Origin: Isoetes taiwanensis
Lineage: Eukaryota > Streptophyta > Lycopodiopsida > Isoetales > Isoetaceae
Assembly: GCA_021234155.1 (NCBI GenBank)
Contig: JAJEKV010000055.1
Coordinates: forward strand, 913,090 to 977,089
Reading direction: 5' to 3'
DNA: 64,000 nt
Positions within the stretch are counted from its first letter, which is position 1, and every line of letters starts with the position of its first letter. A model generated the notes under the pieces. The model did no database searches and was not told the DNA's origin. It saw only the letters and a list, made by a program, of their open reading frames with translations. A program made the translations under genes and the position numbers. Of this stretch, positions 61,267-64,000 are shown one piece after another.

Positions 61267-64000
61267 GTAAACTATCACATTTCCCATATTATTTAAAGCT
61301 CTGATGTTTTCGCTGCACATACATGTTTTGCTCGACAAACTTTCGGCATTTAGGACTTCTTATGTCTCCGGGGGCCTTAGCAATTGCATTGCCCAACATT
61401 TATGCCATGTTTATTGCAGAGACCTTATATAGACTTCAAATATTCTTGCACAATTTTTCCTTAAATGGTTTTTAAGTGTTCCATGTTTCATGTGCTCTGT
61501 TCATATAGGGATGCATGCTTATAATAATGGCATTAAGTGCTTCTTTATTTGCGTGATGGGGCCGGCAAAGTAGCATTCGGACCTAAGGCGGCCCCCGATT
61601 GTCCAAATGTAAAAACAGGGGTGAGGTCATGGATCCGACCTTTTAAAGCTTCCTTTTCCAGCTAAGCGAGGTTCGTTTTTCTTGCAGATTCCTCTTCTCT
61701 ATATCAGTCATTTTTACGCTTTTCCTCTATCACATATTATGAATGGTTCTTTGTTAATGTGTGGTATTCATATTATTCTATAATGCGTTAAAGCTTATAT
61801 TTCTCATGATATTTTGTAGGGCAATATTTTCTCGTCCTTACATTTCCAAGTATATCCGTTTCGGTTTAGCAAGCTTCGAGCAAGCACCTTTTGGAACCGC
61901 CTCAATATTTGGAAGCGCTTTTGCCTCACTTTTGTCGATTTGGTATCATTTTTGCACATCTTTGTTCCGCTTATTCCTAATGCAACGTATGAAGGAATTG
62001 TTATGATCATCCAATTATTGGCATATTAGTTTCTTTACATGATAAAAGCCATGGTTGTCCATCTGTCACAATTTAAAAAACCATTCTGATCACACGTTTC
62101 GGTTCTTCTTTCTTAACATCAGGAAGACCAAGCAAACAGTGGTTAATAGCAGCTCAAAATTTGTCATTTGCAATGTTGTTTGGTCTTATTTCACCGACTT
62201 GCTGTTCAAGTCCTTGCTTCTAAGGTAACCATCTGTTTCTATCGCATTGTGCACTTCCGCAGTGGCTGGATCTGGAGTTTTTTTTTTTCTCTAGGTCGTT
62301 ATGGAAGGCAGGGGTGGGGTGGAGCTTATACATCACATCAAGTTTTGGAACAATATGCAATATGTCACTTCGCTCTTTTTTATGACAAGATATTCCCGCT
62401 ACCTCCACAAATTCGGTCAATCTCAAGTGTGTCGCAGGGGCGAAAAACCCTTCGAGCTTTTCTCCTTTGCCAAATTTCAGGTATACATAGTAATGTCTTT
62501 GGGATCTGAAACTTAGATTTAAGTCTTCCATTGGAATGCTCCACTAAGATACCAAGGAAAACAAATCCGTGCTCTTCAAGGTCCAAATCCAACCTGCAGG
62601 GTTAAAATGAATAGATATAGTAGAAATGGGGATTGTGTAATGCGGTAAATTATAATGTCATCCGAACCCGATAGTTCTCATTTATGTGTTCCGGGATGTA
62701 CCGACATTAAGCTATGCTAGACTCGAAGTTAGGTACAGCTTACATGAGTATCATGCCACAATATGAATCAACCTTTTTTTAGATGGTTGTCGATTTCTTT
62801 TCTTTCAAGCATTTAGTGCATTCAAAGAAAAATCGCTTTTATGGCATCGGTGTAAGTACTTTGCAACATATCTGTTGAACCATTTCAATTGGAAGGAAAT
62901 ACTAAAATTTCATGTCATTTGCTATGTTCATTGTGCTTTCCAATTCCATGTTAACCAATACAAATATCATTTGGGCACATACACGTTAACATGCAATTAT
63001 TTGCTTCCCACTTTGCAAATTACACTCTTTGATTTAAAGGTTTGAACTCGCAACAACCGCTTCCATGTTTTTCTCCGATTGTTTTCTGTCCAAGTTTAAG
63101 TTGGAACCCACACAACAAGCAAGAACACTCTCTTTTATCTTTGTGAATGGAAGATTGCATCCAATTGTGCATTGTAGAGCACTTTAGTTGCTCTCAGAGC
63201 TCACCTCATCTGCTGCACCTTACTCAAGGTAAAAGATATTGCTCAGATATGCCTCTTTATGCTGCATGTTTTGCAATCCCTACTATGACACCGGCCACCC
63301 TCAAGACCATTCCATATAACATGACAAACCATTGCTACTATCTGAAAGCAACGTCTAGAGGCCTAGAATAGAATAGAATAGCAAAAACTTTCACTCACTA
63401 AAGTCAGAAATTATAAATTGCCACAAGGGGATTATAATGCCATGCACTTTACTTTAGGTCTAAACTTCCAATGTGTATATTTGTTCATGACAATAGTGTT
63501 TGTTCCAATGTGTATATTTGTTCTCGATTATAGTGCCTATGTCAAAACTTCTATGCTCATACACATGAAAACATATATGCAAGGAACAATTTATTTGTCA
63601 GCATTGCTCACATGCCCTACAATCACAACATCTCGCAATGGGTCCAACATAACTAAGTTTATATACAACTGCTCTTCCAACAAAATCTACACTAGCTTAG
63701 ACCAACACACTTGGCGATACAAATTCTTATGCTTTGCATTGTTGGCCACCTATATTCAACAACCTTATAACATATAGTTGCTACGCCCAACAATCTTAGT
63801 GGAGCCTAATTGTTAAGTTATACTGACACATAGGTCATAAGAATGTGTTGGGGAGCACAAAAGAGGGCCAAATTGTTAAGTTATGGCGCATAGATCATAT
63901 TCAAAAAAATCATATGCTCTCAAAGTTGAATTTAATTCATCTCATCTACTAGCATGTCACACTACAAAATGGTTTCTATCGTACATTCAAGTTCAATGTT
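61267..64000. other. 3' continuation of the gene and intergenic DNA
   Basis: 61560-61680 is unusually GC-rich and open ('FGPKAAPDCPNVKTG'), and 61821-62030 stays open for about 70 codons after a TTTTGTAG acceptor-like site. Both could be exons of the preceding gene. From 62.1 to 64.0 kb I see only AT-rich sequence and a short AATAG repeat at 63365-63381. Confidence 0.35.

Noticed and set aside
61761-62006. 81-codon plus frame with hydrophobic stretches, as a membrane protein
   Set aside because: All three plus frames are open here; at most it is one exon of the preceding gene in another frame.

Overview
This window is nuclear DNA from a land plant. Evidence: spliced genes with GT-AG introns, a PLS/DYW-type pentatricopeptide (PPR) relic, plant L1-type LINEs with DUF4283-like ORF1 and zf-RVT tails, Ty1/copia and chromodomain Ty3/gypsy pieces, and a PIF/Harbinger transposase relic. 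The low gene density, AT-rich intergenic DNA and many decayed retroelements fit a large plant genome. A fern or other seed-free plant is my guess, not something the sequence proves. There are no bacterial operons, no CRISPR array and no rRNA.

Layout. 0.4-5.3 kb: a ~1 kb lipase-3 pseudogene fragment present twice, flanking a frameshifted PPR pseudogene. 5.3-13.4 kb: intergenic DNA with three fragments of one LINE family (7.4, 8.4 and 10.3-12.4 kb). 13.4-17.2 kb: a broken Ty1/copia element. 17.8-24.9 kb: a nearly full-length LINE with ORF1, ORF2, a further small ORF3 and a poly-A tail. 25.0-30.9 kb: hairpins, an LTR-like segment, a copia gag relic, two more LINE tails and an unknown decayed reading frame. 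31.4-36.8 kb: a GC-rich, badly broken LINE on the minus strand. 36.8-39.4 kb: tandem duplications and a 24-bp foldback. 39.4-47.8 kb: the best host-gene region, on the minus strand, with a phase-consistent gene for a ~1,000-residue coiled-coil protein and a downstream cluster of phase-matched exons of unknown function. 48-55 kb: tandem duplications, a hexanucleotide microsatellite, two hairpin elements, an acidic pseudogene frame and a degenerate repeat family with a GGACCA...TGGTCC core. 56.2-57.6 kb: the 3' end of a chromovirus-type gypsy element with its LTR. 57.8-58.4 kb: a Harbinger relic. 59.07-61.3 kb or beyond: a second host gene candidate on the plus strand, made of small phase-matched exons.

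The genes do not form a pathway. Most of the window is retrotransposon sediment in which two transcription units survive. The least explained signals are (i) three hairpin elements that share a core but have different, internally complementary stems, (ii) an intact ORF3 just behind a broken LINE ORF2, (iii) the palindrome-cored repeat family, and (iv) the two uncharacterised multi-exon genes.
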